Positions 53,761 through 64,000 of a stretch of 64,000 nucleotides of DNA are shown piece after piece. Each line of letters opens with the position of its first letter. The first letter of the stretch is position 1. Location: NCBI GenBank assembly GCA_963971285.1, contig OZ020260.1, positions 14,108,798 to 14,172,797 on the forward strand. The letters are read 5' to 3'. Under the pieces are notes generated by a model. It had not been told where the DNA came from, searched no databases, and saw only the letters and a program-made list of their open reading frames with translations. Both the position numbers and the translations under genes were made by a program. The stretch comes from Astropecten irregularis. Its lineage: Eukaryota; Echinodermata; Asteroidea; Paxillosida; Astropectinidae.

Positions 53761-56417
53761 GTAAAAAAAAATGTACAATATGTAAAGAAAAGGCAGAAAA
53801 ATGTGTTTACTTAAAAACACTCATATTTTGGTACATCTACCAGTATACATATCGTGTACATACTAATATCAACTATAATATAGGCCTAATATCAACATTT
53901 TTTATTCGATCTTTGAAAATGGTACAAATTCCCTCACGGATGGTAAGGTATACCGTAAACAACAATATAATTTTCATTTATGGGACAGATGCATAAGTAT
54001 TTCATAAACGATGAATTTTGTTTTGTAAGGGCTGGAGCTTACAAAAGTTTATTATCAAAATCCAAATTATGATGGTAAAAAGATGAAAGGACTGTTATTA
54101 AATGGTAACAGTTTTATTGTTTCATTTTTATTTGCAAGAGTTAACAGTATGTTTATTTTGTTTATCTCGGCAATAAAAAAAATGTTTGCAAAGTAATTAA
54201 GATTTGTTTCGTGTTCAAAATGTTTTTTTTTTTTTGGTGTGATTAGCATCAATGAGGAATTAGGACACCGAGCTATGAAAAAAAAAATCATTTCAAAAAA
54301 AAAATATGGTCCGATTTTTTTTTGGTTGAAAAAATCTAAAAGCCTATAATCTGTTAATTGTCTATTATATGCCTCCTTTGATATCATAAAGTTGATAAAA
54401 ACATAATCGTCAATGTCAATGACAATGTCCTATTCTTTTTGCGATCGTGTTGTAATAAGTAAGTGGCTACCGCAGCTGCCCAATGTGTTTTACCCAGCTA
54501 CACGTGTAGCATGGGCCCCACTGGTTTCCCACTGCCTTGGAAGTAAACATGGTGGACCGAACCATTTTAGCCAATTTCGGGGGTGGCAAGAAATTAAAAT
54601 CAAAATGTACATATTTCAATCACATAAAACCATGAATTAAAAGTTTTTAAAAAGATTGAACGGCTTTGAAACATTTATTTCAGCTTATTATGTCATAGTT
54701 ATCATCACAAATATTGGGGATACTATTTTTAGTTGTTGATTTACGCATTTAATTATCTGCGTACCCCCTACTATAATGGAATAATCCAACTAAAAGCATG
54801 TCGGCATAGACTGAATTTTACCATGATTTTACGATGTCTTTCGATGTTTTTCGATGTTTTTAAGTTGATAAAAATTGGTTATTGTTGATTGTCATCATTG
54901 AAAATCGGACACTAGCTTCATAATAACACATGTGTATTGGCAATTGATCCTTGAAACGGAACAAAAAGCATGAATAAGCCATGTTGTACTCGCTAACGTT
55001 AAGGCCCAACACGGAGAGCATAATGCATGTTCAGACCTGCACCCACCCGTAACTGAGATTTTCCTGTCTCCAACAACGTGTTACGGTGGGTTATTTTCCA
55101 AGAAAATTACACATTTGTCATTAAAAATTAAAACGTTACAAGCATGAATAATTACACAAGTATTATAAATAGTGAGTAATGTTTCCATATTCTATAATTA
55201 TACGGTCGATAAAGCGGCACAAGTGCGAAAAACTGCCACGCCGTAACAAGAGCTCAGTCTACTTTCGTTTCACTTTTCGGTCAATGACATGAATTAACCA
55301 CAAATAATGCCTCGTAAAAATACCCCCAAACCCTGATCACAAACAAAAAATTGCCTACAAATATTTTAGCTGCAATTTATAGGAAATTATGGAAGGATAA
55401 TGGCCATCTTACCTCGAATATCCTGATCAACGGTGAGCCAGAGACGATCACGCCGTAACGTCATCACGCCGTAATGTCGAGGAAACGAAGATTCATTCGG
55501 TCTGAAATGTTCCTTTCGGATTCGCGCTAGCGGGAAACACACAACTTTCCGGCAAGCATTCAGACTCCCTGGTCGGCCAGGTGTCTTGCTTTGGCAGACG
55601 ATAATTATTTGCGGTGGTAAAGCAGCATCGCGATCTCACGCCGTAACATTTTTGAGAGACGCGATTCTAATCTTCAGTAAACATAAACCACCATATCTGT
55701 GGAAATATCCTGAATTTTTCATAAATTACGATCGCAATTATTCGTTATTGGTGTTGGCAACAAATTGTCATGTTTTCTTTTTGCAGTGAGAGGGCTTTAG
55801 TTATTGTTTAAATCAATACAAAACTATTTTCACGCCGTAACAACCGGAGACACGAAATGTTACAGGGTGACATGTTTTTTCAAATTCTCTTAAATCCTAA
55901 GATACGATGTTGGAAGTTAAACCCATAAAGAATATTATGATTTTCTATACTTTTAACAACTTGAGGCAGAAATATGTTGTTCATGTCATTTTACAAATCA
56001 GAGAGGGCCATGTGAAGTTGGTAGACATTAATGTCACGCGAATTTGTACAAAAATGAGGAGAAACGCAACAATTTTGGGGCTAAAAACACCTTTTTAAAT
56101 ATTTTTTTATTTTGCAACAAAAATGAATAAAATCTCCATTTATTCAGTTATTAAAAAACATCAAACAAACATGGATGAAAATAAGCCTTCAAGTTGAAAT
56201 TGGGCCATTTCAACACCACTACATGGAAAAAGGCATTGGCCCCCTTATTAAAAGAAACACCCACATGTACGTTTACAATGCATTTACATGTATGCAATAG
56301 GAGTTCAACTTCACAATGTATGTATATAGGCCTATATGTAGGCCTACTGGCATTTGCAACAAAACATGATAATTGCATGCACATGTAACTAGGCCAACTC
56401 TTTTGCCAGTATGACGA

Positions 56418-56805
56418 TTAAAGGTATAATACATGATTGGTAAAGGTCACAGAACAGCACTCATACTTTGTCTGATCCAGCATGTACATGAAATGATAAA
56501 CCTGTGAATATTTGAGCTCAATCGGACATTTGAGTCACGACTCACGAGACAAAAATAGCCAAAAAAACAACTAATTTTTTCTTTTAAAACACAAAGAATG
56601 GTTTTGATCATACCCCGAGGTCAAAACTGTTTTCGGACTTTGTTTTACTAAAATCTGGATAAATACAGCATTTCAGGCGGAAATATATTTCACATTATGT
56701 TTCTACCAGCACCATCTTCATTCCCTGAAAGTTGTACAGTACGTCAATCTGTGAACATTTTCTGTTTGGGTAAGTTACCAATCCTGTACATATATGTACC
56801 TTTAA
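56418..56805 (+). mobile_element. TTAA-family MITE, ATTGGTAAAGGTCAC subfamily
   Basis: TTAA at 56418-56421 and 56802-56805. AGGTATAATACATGATTGGT and TTACCAATCCTGTACATATA near the ends. Slightly longer than 49366 through small insertions. Confidence 0.9.
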
Positions 56806-57420
56806 ATGTTAATAATTCTAACACCAGGTCATTTACACGGTACCATGTGTCTACATGCAGTTACATGTACATGTACTGTACGAGTCTGATATGTATACCA
56901 AAATGACCCCATTCCAAATTCAAGGGTCAGTCATTTATTTATCTTTGTTTGTACATACCATCAAATTGTTGTGATAATGTCAACACTGGCGGTTTCAGCA
57001 TGGCTGTTTTATTTAGTGGTTACATGTACATGTATGCATTCAAACAACGGGTACATCTTTGTGATATTTCATATATTTTTCTTCTTTTTGTCAAGGACTT
57101 CAAATTGTAATGAAATGAAGTGGCATGTCAATTGGATGAATGCGTCAATTGGAAGTGTTACAGGTTTTTACCAATTGTTTTGATCGTCAGAGAACAATGA
57201 CAAAGACAATGGATATACATATTGTAATTTGGATTTTACATGCAATTTTTTTCATGTTTTACCTTTTTTTTTTTATTTAATTTGCATGAGAACTGCAATA
57301 AACAAACTTACATCAAATCAAATCAAATGTGTGAGAGTTGAAAAACTGGGGTTAATTTTGTGGTTAACTTCAAAAAATTTTCCTAAAAATGGTCCATTTG
57401 AACAACAAAGTAATCTTTCG
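56806..57420. other. Unannotated stretch
   Basis: No gene. Adjacent short ORFs are AT-driven. Confidence 0.5.
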
Positions 57421-57595
57421 TAGCTTCTGACTGACAAACAAACAAAGATAATTGACTATTTGGGACACTGCCAACATAGGACTGGATAGTTCAGTTGGTA
57501 GAACACCAGTCCAGCATTCCGGGGGTCGCTGGTTCGAATCCCACTTCAGTTCAACGTTTGTCTTTGTTCACCTTTCAATGATGAACGTCATCTGT
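57421..57595 (+). mobile_element. Second tRNA-like unit within inverted repeats
   Basis: AGCTTCTGACTGACAAACAA and AACAAAGATAATTGACTATT match 21807-21845. The tRNA-like part (57483-57552) has A-box TAGTTCAGTTGG and B-box GGTTCGAATCC, followed by GTTTGTCTTTGTTCACC. Acceptor stem does not pair, so not a functional tRNA gene. Confidence 0.7.
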
Positions 57596-57976
57596 TTTAA
57601 TTTATCACGTTTTGCATTTGAGTAAATGTACGACGTGTAGACCTACAGTACATTTATACCATACACAGCAGCTTTATTTCATTGCTAATTTCGATTACAA
57701 AATGCCACAATATGATTACAGTTCCAACATAGTGCAGGTACTATCAGTAGGAGTTCTGTAATTGACTTTTTCTATTTTAAAGGGTTTAGAAAAAACTATA
57801 GGGCAATACAGTCACTAAAGTGGTGCAATCATCTATTAATACATGTACACTTGTGTAATGCCAGCAAATTGTAGTAAATAATTGCAAAAAAGGTGCTGGT
57901 TTGTGCAAAACAGCATAAAAAAACTACATAGTTGGCTATTTTGTCCCAAATACCTGAAAGGTATTATTATTATTAT
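57596..57976. other. Unannotated stretch
   Basis: No gene. (ATT)n run at about 57963-57976. Confidence 0.5.
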
Positions 57977-58378
57977 TTAAAGGTACTTAATGTACATGTA
58001 TTTTTTGGTAAAGTTAATACAAGTAATAAACTTGGTAAAGTTGATAGAACAGCTGCGGTCTGTTCATAATTTGATTTGCCATGGAATAAACGCAAACCTG
58101 TGAAATTTTCAGCTCAATTGATCATCGGAAACAGTAGAAAACAGTGAAAAACAATTGCAATAGTTACACAAAATTGTGAGGTAATATTGTGAGGTTTTGA
58201 TCTCAGAGATCAAAACTATTTTTGGGATTTTGTTTTACTCATTTAGTGGATAAATACAGCATTTCGGGCAGAAGGAAATTTAACAGTATGCTTATACCAC
58301 TACCAGGTCTATCTTTATACCCTGTAAGTTAAACGTAAATCTGTGAACATGTCTGTTTTGGTTTCCTACCAAAGAGGG
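57977..58378 (+). mobile_element. TTAA-family MITE, CAGCTGCGG subfamily
   Basis: TTAA at 57977-57980. Unique half AGAACAGCTGCGGTCTGTTC and TCAGCTCAATTGATCATCGG. The shared half ends TTTCCTACCAAAG with the right TTAA lost. Confidence 0.82.
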
Positions 58379-58470
58379 GATGGAAGGAAGTTAGAGTAAA
58401 GAGTAAAGTTGTGCAAAACATTTATAGTATTTTGAGTTCATGAACACAGTTTAACGTCAGACTATAGTCA

Positions 58471-58830
58471 ATGGCATGTCACAGTTCCTATATGATCCAA
58501 CACGTCTACACCCGGCTCAACTTCAACTCCGATTCCCCCTCCAGCCTGCGACTGGAACTCTGCTCATTCCCACAAAGTGCTAGTGACTTGTGCTTGACAG
58601 GAGACGCCATGTGGCCAGCCACAAGTCACTGGCTGCAAGGCCATATACACAGACCTTGGACGCCACGACAATTACCAACCCTAGAGACTTTGATTGCGCT
58701 TCCAGGTACCCAGCCAAGTTCAGTCAGCTACGGGGAGAGGAACTAGGAAGCTATGAAGCCCCGGTAGAAGGCAATTTTGGGAGATCGAAGGCGAGGTGTT
58801 ATCCTCGTCTAGCAGTGACGATGCAATATT
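58471..58830. other. GC-richer non-repetitive block
   Basis: Balanced base composition unlike its surroundings. CTAGTGACTTGTG (about 58581) and CACAAGTCACTGG (about 58620) are inverted. Two overlapping plus-strand ORFs (91 and 80 codons) show no family features. Could be an exon, pseudogene or regulatory block. Confidence 0.3.
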
Positions 58831-59751
58831 AAACGTACAGTTTACTGTACACACACATGCATGCATTTAACTCCAAGTCTCTGTGCTGTGTTTGCAAAAA
58901 TGTAAAATATGCGGGTTTTCCAAACATGCTCTTCCAACAAAACGAAGCCTGATGTCCAAGATCCCAAGGAATATACATGAGGGGAGGCTAATTGCAAAAC
59001 CAACGAGAAATGGCTGAACGCAATTATACGTAAATTAAAAATGGCTGATCGTAGACAACCAATGCGCCACATGTAGGCCTACACTGTGCGTTATAATATG
59101 TCAAGCCGTGGTTTGTCCGCATTTTCCGGCAGTTTACATAATACCGATGCTGAACATGAGATTCCAATTACCCACACACTAGGGGTGTGATGTAACTCTC
59201 CAAGAATGTTTACGCTAACCTTAACCTTGACACCGAGTCAACATTGCAACTGCAAGTTCAGCATTTATTTCAAACTGTACACATACAGTGTGTACAGGGT
59301 ATCCTGTAGGCCTATTTCAGTGGACATGGCGCGTACATGTACAACTGTACATGTACCGGTATGTACATTATTTTCCCCCAAAAAAAGTTTACTTAGAGTT
59401 TAAACAATCAGTAATCTGCATAAATCTGAAAACCATCATTCTGAAATGTGAAACAAGTCTACATCAATTTCGAGAACAAACTCCCTGTGATGTGTTTGCA
59501 AAAATCTGCCCAAAGTTTCAGCTGGATTCGATGATTAGCCTCCAAATGTTGACTTGTTTATATCAATTCTGGGGGACGCAGTGATTATGCAGTTCTCACT
59601 CTGAACAATTGCACTCTGGGTTTTATCCCGTACTGAACTTTCTGTCGCCCTGGGAGTTGACTCATTGCCAGCTAAATTAAATTCCTGACACGGCCTAAGG
59701 TCATCGTACTGTAAAACTTAAGGGGGACGTCCATAAATGTACGTATCTGAA
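58831..59751. other. Unannotated stretch
   Basis: No gene. TGTACATGTACAACTGTACATGTACC-like palindromic words at about 59333-59357. Confidence 0.5.
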
Positions 59752-60072
59752 ATAGCATTGGTAACATACCTAAACAGAAATGTTCACCGATTTACCTACA
59801 ACTTTCAGGGTATGAAGATGGTGCTGGTAGAAACATACCGTTAAAATATCAACTGAAATGGTGTATTTATCCAGAAATTAGTCAAACAACGACCGAAAAC
59901 AGTTTGAATCTTGAGGTTAAATTTAAAATATTCTTTACGTTTTATAAGACAAATTGAGTCAGGTTTTTTCATGACTCAGATGTCCGATTGAGCTCAAATT
60001 TTTCACAGGTTTATCATTTCATGTACATGCTGGATCAGACAAAGTGTAAGTGCTGTTCTGTGACCTTTACTT
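59752..60072 (-). mobile_element. TTAA-family MITE, ATTGGTAAAGGTCAC subfamily, inverted
   Basis: CATTGGTAACATACCTAAAC at left, the shared half, then ATTGAGTCAGGTTTTTTCAT and AAGTGCTGTTCTGTGACC. Both outermost ends are eroded. Confidence 0.8.
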
Positions 60073-61144
60073 ATGTAATTGTGAACCATCTTTTCTTTTT
60101 AAAATTTGCTTTGTTTTAACAATGTGGCATAAGAGACAAGGTATATGACGTTGAAAATCTGAACAAGTTTTAGTCGCATCGCCATTTTCAAGAATTTGGA
60201 AATTCATACAATTAAGGTATAAAAAGGCATCGTACTTGGGTCGGGAAACTCGATCCCAGATCAAATACATCTTCATAGACGTGACTTATGTACGTTCACA
60301 CGTGCCGCATACATACATGTACGTGTACATGCTCGTGTGTGGGTGCTGGAACCCAGAGTTTGATATGAAATCTTGTGGCCGTGATTTAGCGCCGACTGAC
60401 GGCCAACTGTTTAATGAAATACACATGTCTGCAAGACATAACCAAAGATGAGTATTGAGCAGACATTTAATGAAAACGTCAGGAAGATGGGACTTAAAAG
60501 AGGTGATTAGGACATGCCAAACTTTAATGAAAAATCTGGAAACATACGTGTGTATAGTATACTGTGCGTGTATGCCACTTAACAGCAATACAGATAGATC
60601 CATCTTTTTCAAAATTAAAATCAGCGTGTACACACAGTGTATCTTAACACTCTAATGTCCATCTGTTCAAGCCGTTATGCTAAGATAACTAGCACTCCAT
60701 GGCGTGTTATGTCTGCAAACTCAAACGTACAACCTCTGCAAGATTGGCAAACACTATAACATCAGAATTTGGCAAGATGCAGAATAATTTACATACCGAA
60801 TAACTTACTTTTAAAAACAATCAATACTTGAATAGAAAAAGTTAAAGTGAAGGCTTCGTGCTTAATTTATTCTGAATTAATTTTTTTTTTTTTTTTTTTA
60901 TTGCCATTTTCTGCAATACCCAATCAAGAAATGGTTGGGATTTTTAGATTTTTACTATTTTTTTGCTAATTAAATGGACAGTCAGTGGATACTGGAAACT
61001 TGATCATTCATTTGTCAGTTTGTAAACATGCGCAAGTAATCGTAAAAAAAATCCCAATTACCAACAAAAGCAATTCACAAATTGTGGGTTACTATAAAGC
61101 TGTCTTGAAGTTGAGAATTGTTTCTTTCGTACACCAATCAGCTC
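60073..61144. other. Unannotated stretch
   Basis: No gene. Long T run at about 60881-60899. Confidence 0.5.
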
Positions 61145-61394
61145 GGGGGCCAATTTCATGGAGCTGCTAAGCACAAAAAAAATGCTTAGCACAATGTTTT
61201 GCCCAATAAAACAAACCACCATTAAAAGTTCTATTTGATAGGCCTATTCATGGTCCGCAAATAACAGCCAAAGAACAATCACAAGTGATAACACAACACA
61301 TGGAAATTTGGTTGTTAATCCTGTTTTTTTATTAAGACAGAAACTTTCATGGTTAGCAAATTTTTGTGCTAAGCAGGGTCGTAAAATTGGCCCC
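61145..61394. mobile_element. GCTTAGCAC-type MITE
   Basis: GGGGCCAATTTCATGGAGCT at left and AGCAGGGTCGTAAAATTGGC then CCC at right. The interior matches 35150 and 26527, with GGCCTATTCATGGTCCGC variant. Confidence 0.9.
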
Positions 61395-62304
61395 TCGAGA
61401 TACCAGCTGACATGGAGATAATTACGTAACACATGTACACAAATTTGCGAATATGCGTTGAAAAATTACTCTTTTGTACAGAGTATTTTTCTTTCTTTTT
61501 TTAAATGGATACACTGTACATCTTATCATTTAATAGCTGTTTAGATCTAACGTACACATATGTCACAAGTATTAGTAACAGACGAACAATGTGATGGAAA
61601 TTGAACAAAAAACATTTCAACTGCCAATGTACACAATTGTGTAACACGTACTCTTCAAAAATACAGTCAAGACTTGGACACGTACAAATCCAGCGTCAAC
61701 AAAACACGTTATTGACACTAGATTTGGAAATAGATTTGAAAGTATGGAGACCCACACACTGGGACCCATTGTTGCAAGAATCCATTGTGTTCCCCGCTCT
61801 ATGCAGAAACGGATTAAGAGTTGATTCACTGGATGGCAAAACCGCTTTTGACCTTCCGAACTTAATCCGTAAAAAAAAATTTCCCTCCATAACAATAACA
61901 CACAATCATTCTTAAAAACATGCGACCATATTTTAATATCAAATTTAATAATGAAGACGTAGCTCTATTCACTTTGTCTTCTCAAAAGACGTCCAAAGTG
62001 AATAAAAACGATTGCTCTGAAGGAGAAAAAAATTATTCGGTCAAACAAATTGAGCATGTGGGTAAATCTTTATCAGGCCGTTGATTTTTTGTAGAGAACG
62101 TATAATGTACATGTACATACAATGGAGACGGTCTTGATAATGGCGTGAATGTTGTTTGCGACCCAGCCGAGTATAAATGAGTCATAAGTGACACCGGCTG
62201 ATTATGTGAGAATCAGGCCATCCAAATAGGCCCTATAAAATGTTTGTTATTAATGAGGAATTTATGATTTGTGTCACCCCAAACGGTGTCCCAAAATGAG
62301 TGGT
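61395..62304. other. Unannotated stretch
   Basis: No gene. A short inverted pair ACTTTGTCTTCTCAAAAGAC / GTCCAAAGTGAAT lies near 61971-62000. Confidence 0.5.
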
Positions 62305-62669
62305 TTAAATGTAGTAACATACTTTGCTTTTTATCAAAGAAATACCGATTCATGGGCAAAAATATCAAGACAGATACAGTAACAGTCATCTGTCAAAATT
62401 TCAGTCCCATACGGTGGCCACTTTTTGAGAAAACAGTGAAAAACAGTCACAGTATTTCTTAAGTCTTTTCTCTTTTATTTTTGATCTTTTAAAAGATCAA
62501 AAAGATTTTCGGTCGTTGTTTTACTAATTTCTGGATAAATACACCATTTCAGGCGGAAACATTTTAAAGTTAGGTTTCTACTAGCATCATCTTCATACCC
62601 TGAAAGTTATACGTAAATCTGTGAACATTTCTGTTTTGGTCTCTTACCAAAGTATGATACTATCTTTAA
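62305..62669 (+). mobile_element. TTAA-family MITE, CATACTTTGG subfamily
   Basis: TTAA at 62305-62308 and 62666-62669. ACATACTTTGCTTTTTATCA at left and TACCAAAGTATGATACTATC at right. Very close in sequence to 23579-23935, suggesting recent spread. Confidence 0.9.
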
Positions 62670-64000
62670 CATGAGTAAGTTACAAATTTTACCAAACCTT
62701 TTAAAAAAAAAAGAGTTAAAAGTTGATGTACAAGACACATTTCGCAGGACTGAGAGAGAGACATGGTAGCCCTGTATCGCCAAGAGACGCTTCTCAGGTA
62801 GTTTGACCGAAGTGAATAAATCCAAATGCTTATCTTCCTCAGTGTGTTATTTCCCAAAACAAAACAGCGATAGAGATTTTAGAAATACTTCCTCTAATAG
62901 TCTAAACTTCCATTCAACTCAAAGTTCAAGCAATGCAATTTACATGTCTGAACATGTACATGTTGTGTTATACAGTACAGTGGAACGCATAGGCCTATAG
63001 GCCTATAACAAACAATTCGGGATGCACAAAATTTGTTTGGTACTATAGCAATCATTTGGAATAGCGGTTTTCAGCCGCTGACAGTATTCGGCGTCCATTT
63101 TTATAAAGTGCCATCTTGAAGCGCCCTCTATTTTGATTATTTCAGTAAGCAAGGAATTTCTGCGAAATGAATATCAGTGTGTTACCAGAAAATAATTACG
63201 GTTACCCTAGAAATTCTACACTTACCAAAAGTCTTGCTTATGGATTCCATGAAATAGATTTCACGTGTAACATTGTCCGTAAGCACCACAAAAAAAAACG
63301 GATTCCATGAAATTTGGCAATGTACACATCACATTATCTGTAGCCACGTTTTGTGAAATATCTGGGGATGGTACATGTATACATTGGCATCCCTCGTAAT
63401 GTACATTGCACACGCCTGCATATTAAATAAAATGTTACCCTCAATATAATGTGATTTTAACGAGGAACAGCCAGACGCCTACCCACAAAAGAAGGCCAGA
63501 ATTTAATGATGTACCCAAATGATGTTTTCCATCTAGCACTTCATATGCTAAGGATGGTGAAAAAAAAAACCTTCATTTGTGTGTAGTTGTAGTGCATGTT
63601 ATAGTAATGGCAGTATGTACAATGCCAGGTGCTACGGTAATCATGTACAAGAAGTGCACATAGCAGTAAGCACGCAAAGTACAAACCGTACAGTACACGT
63701 AACGCGTATGCAATATGCGTAGCGCGTATGCAGTACACGCACAATATCACGGCTTGCCAGTGAAACGACAATCCACGAACATACTGGGAAATGGAACATT
63801 GTACATCTGTCTGATTCACGGTCAATACTAAACATGAGTGGGATGCCATCGCCATCTGTCCTTTTGTTCATTTTGAGTAACGTTCCTCTTAAAAAAAAAT
63901 TGCAAGCAAATCAATGATCATTACTCGGATATCTTGTTTGTGTCCAAAATGGAGAGTGTATGTATTAAATTTCAGGCAGTGTAACGAGAACACGCGCTGA
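62670..64000. other. Unannotated right flank
   Basis: No exon recognised. GTAGCGCGTATGCAGTACAC-like short repeats at about 63696-63738. The missing RXR 5' exon, if nearby, was not found here. Confidence 0.45.

Larger units (their letters stand above)
52535..56264. mobile_element. 3.73-kb DNA-transposon-like element with perfect 29-bp inverted ends
   Basis: The left terminus 52535-52563 starts GTGGGTGTTTCTTTTAATAA and ends GGGGGCCAA. The right terminus 56236-56264 is its exact complement. ATGTAC flanks both ends (52529-52534, 56265-56270), but it is a common word here. Inside are at least nine copies of a TCAC-C-GTAAC motif in both orientations (52726, 53083-53128, 55236, 55447, 55460, 55635, 55831, 55858). 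A degraded coding-like stretch lies at 53395-53760. No intact transposase was recognised, so it is probably non-autonomous or decayed. Superfamily unassigned. Confidence 0.75.

Overview
This window is animal nuclear DNA. It looks like a marine invertebrate: an echinoderm or other invertebrate deuterostome fits best, but a lophotrochozoan cannot be excluded from sequence alone. Genes are split by GT-AG introns, the sequence is AT-rich, and about half of what can be interpreted is short inverted-repeat transposon debris. TACATGTA and GTAGGCCTA words occur throughout. Nothing prokaryotic, plasmid-like or viral is present.

The one confident gene is a retinoid X receptor (RXR, NR2B family) on the minus strand. 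Six coding exons run from 28918 down to the stop codon at 11294-11296: A/B domain plus the first zinc-finger half (28529-28918), the rest of the DNA-binding domain (19243-19422), hinge (13303-13454), ligand-binding domain I (12555-12681), II (12070-12294) and III with the AF-2 helix (11294-11544). All splice phases agree and every expected RXR motif is intact. The A/B exon starts in mid-codon, so at least one short upstream coding exon and the main promoter lie further upstream. I could not find them between 28.9 and 64 kb.

Left of RXR (1-11 kb) lie its probable 3'UTR, an uncharacterised 79-codon membrane-type ORF (9877-10116), and a CpG-richer promoter-like patch at about 3.0-3.1 kb. That patch has a perfect DR1 nuclear-receptor element and an inverted CCAAT box, and may drive a neighbouring minus-strand gene through a non-coding first exon ending at 2610. 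Intron 1 of RXR contains a tandem array of POU octamers (24.95-25.3 kb) beside a CpG-richer patch with ATF/CEBP-like and YY1-like motifs, which is a candidate enhancer or alternative promoter. The last 35 kb hold no recognisable host gene.

Mobile-element content dominates the rest. It includes (i) TTAA-bounded elements of about 315-390 bp (longer with insertions) in three modular subfamilies sharing one half; (ii) several hairpin-type MITE families of 120-250 bp; (iii) a 3.73-kb element (52535-56264) with perfect 29-bp terminal inverted repeats and repeated TCACGCCGTAAC-type motifs; (iv) tRNA-like units inside inverted repeats; (v) a LINE 3' end; and (vi) minisatellites of 89 bp, 45 bp and 14/18 bp. 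The 45-bp array sits on an RXR splice donor and has duplicated donor-like sites in the open reading frame. Repeat boundaries were read by eye and may be a few bases off.
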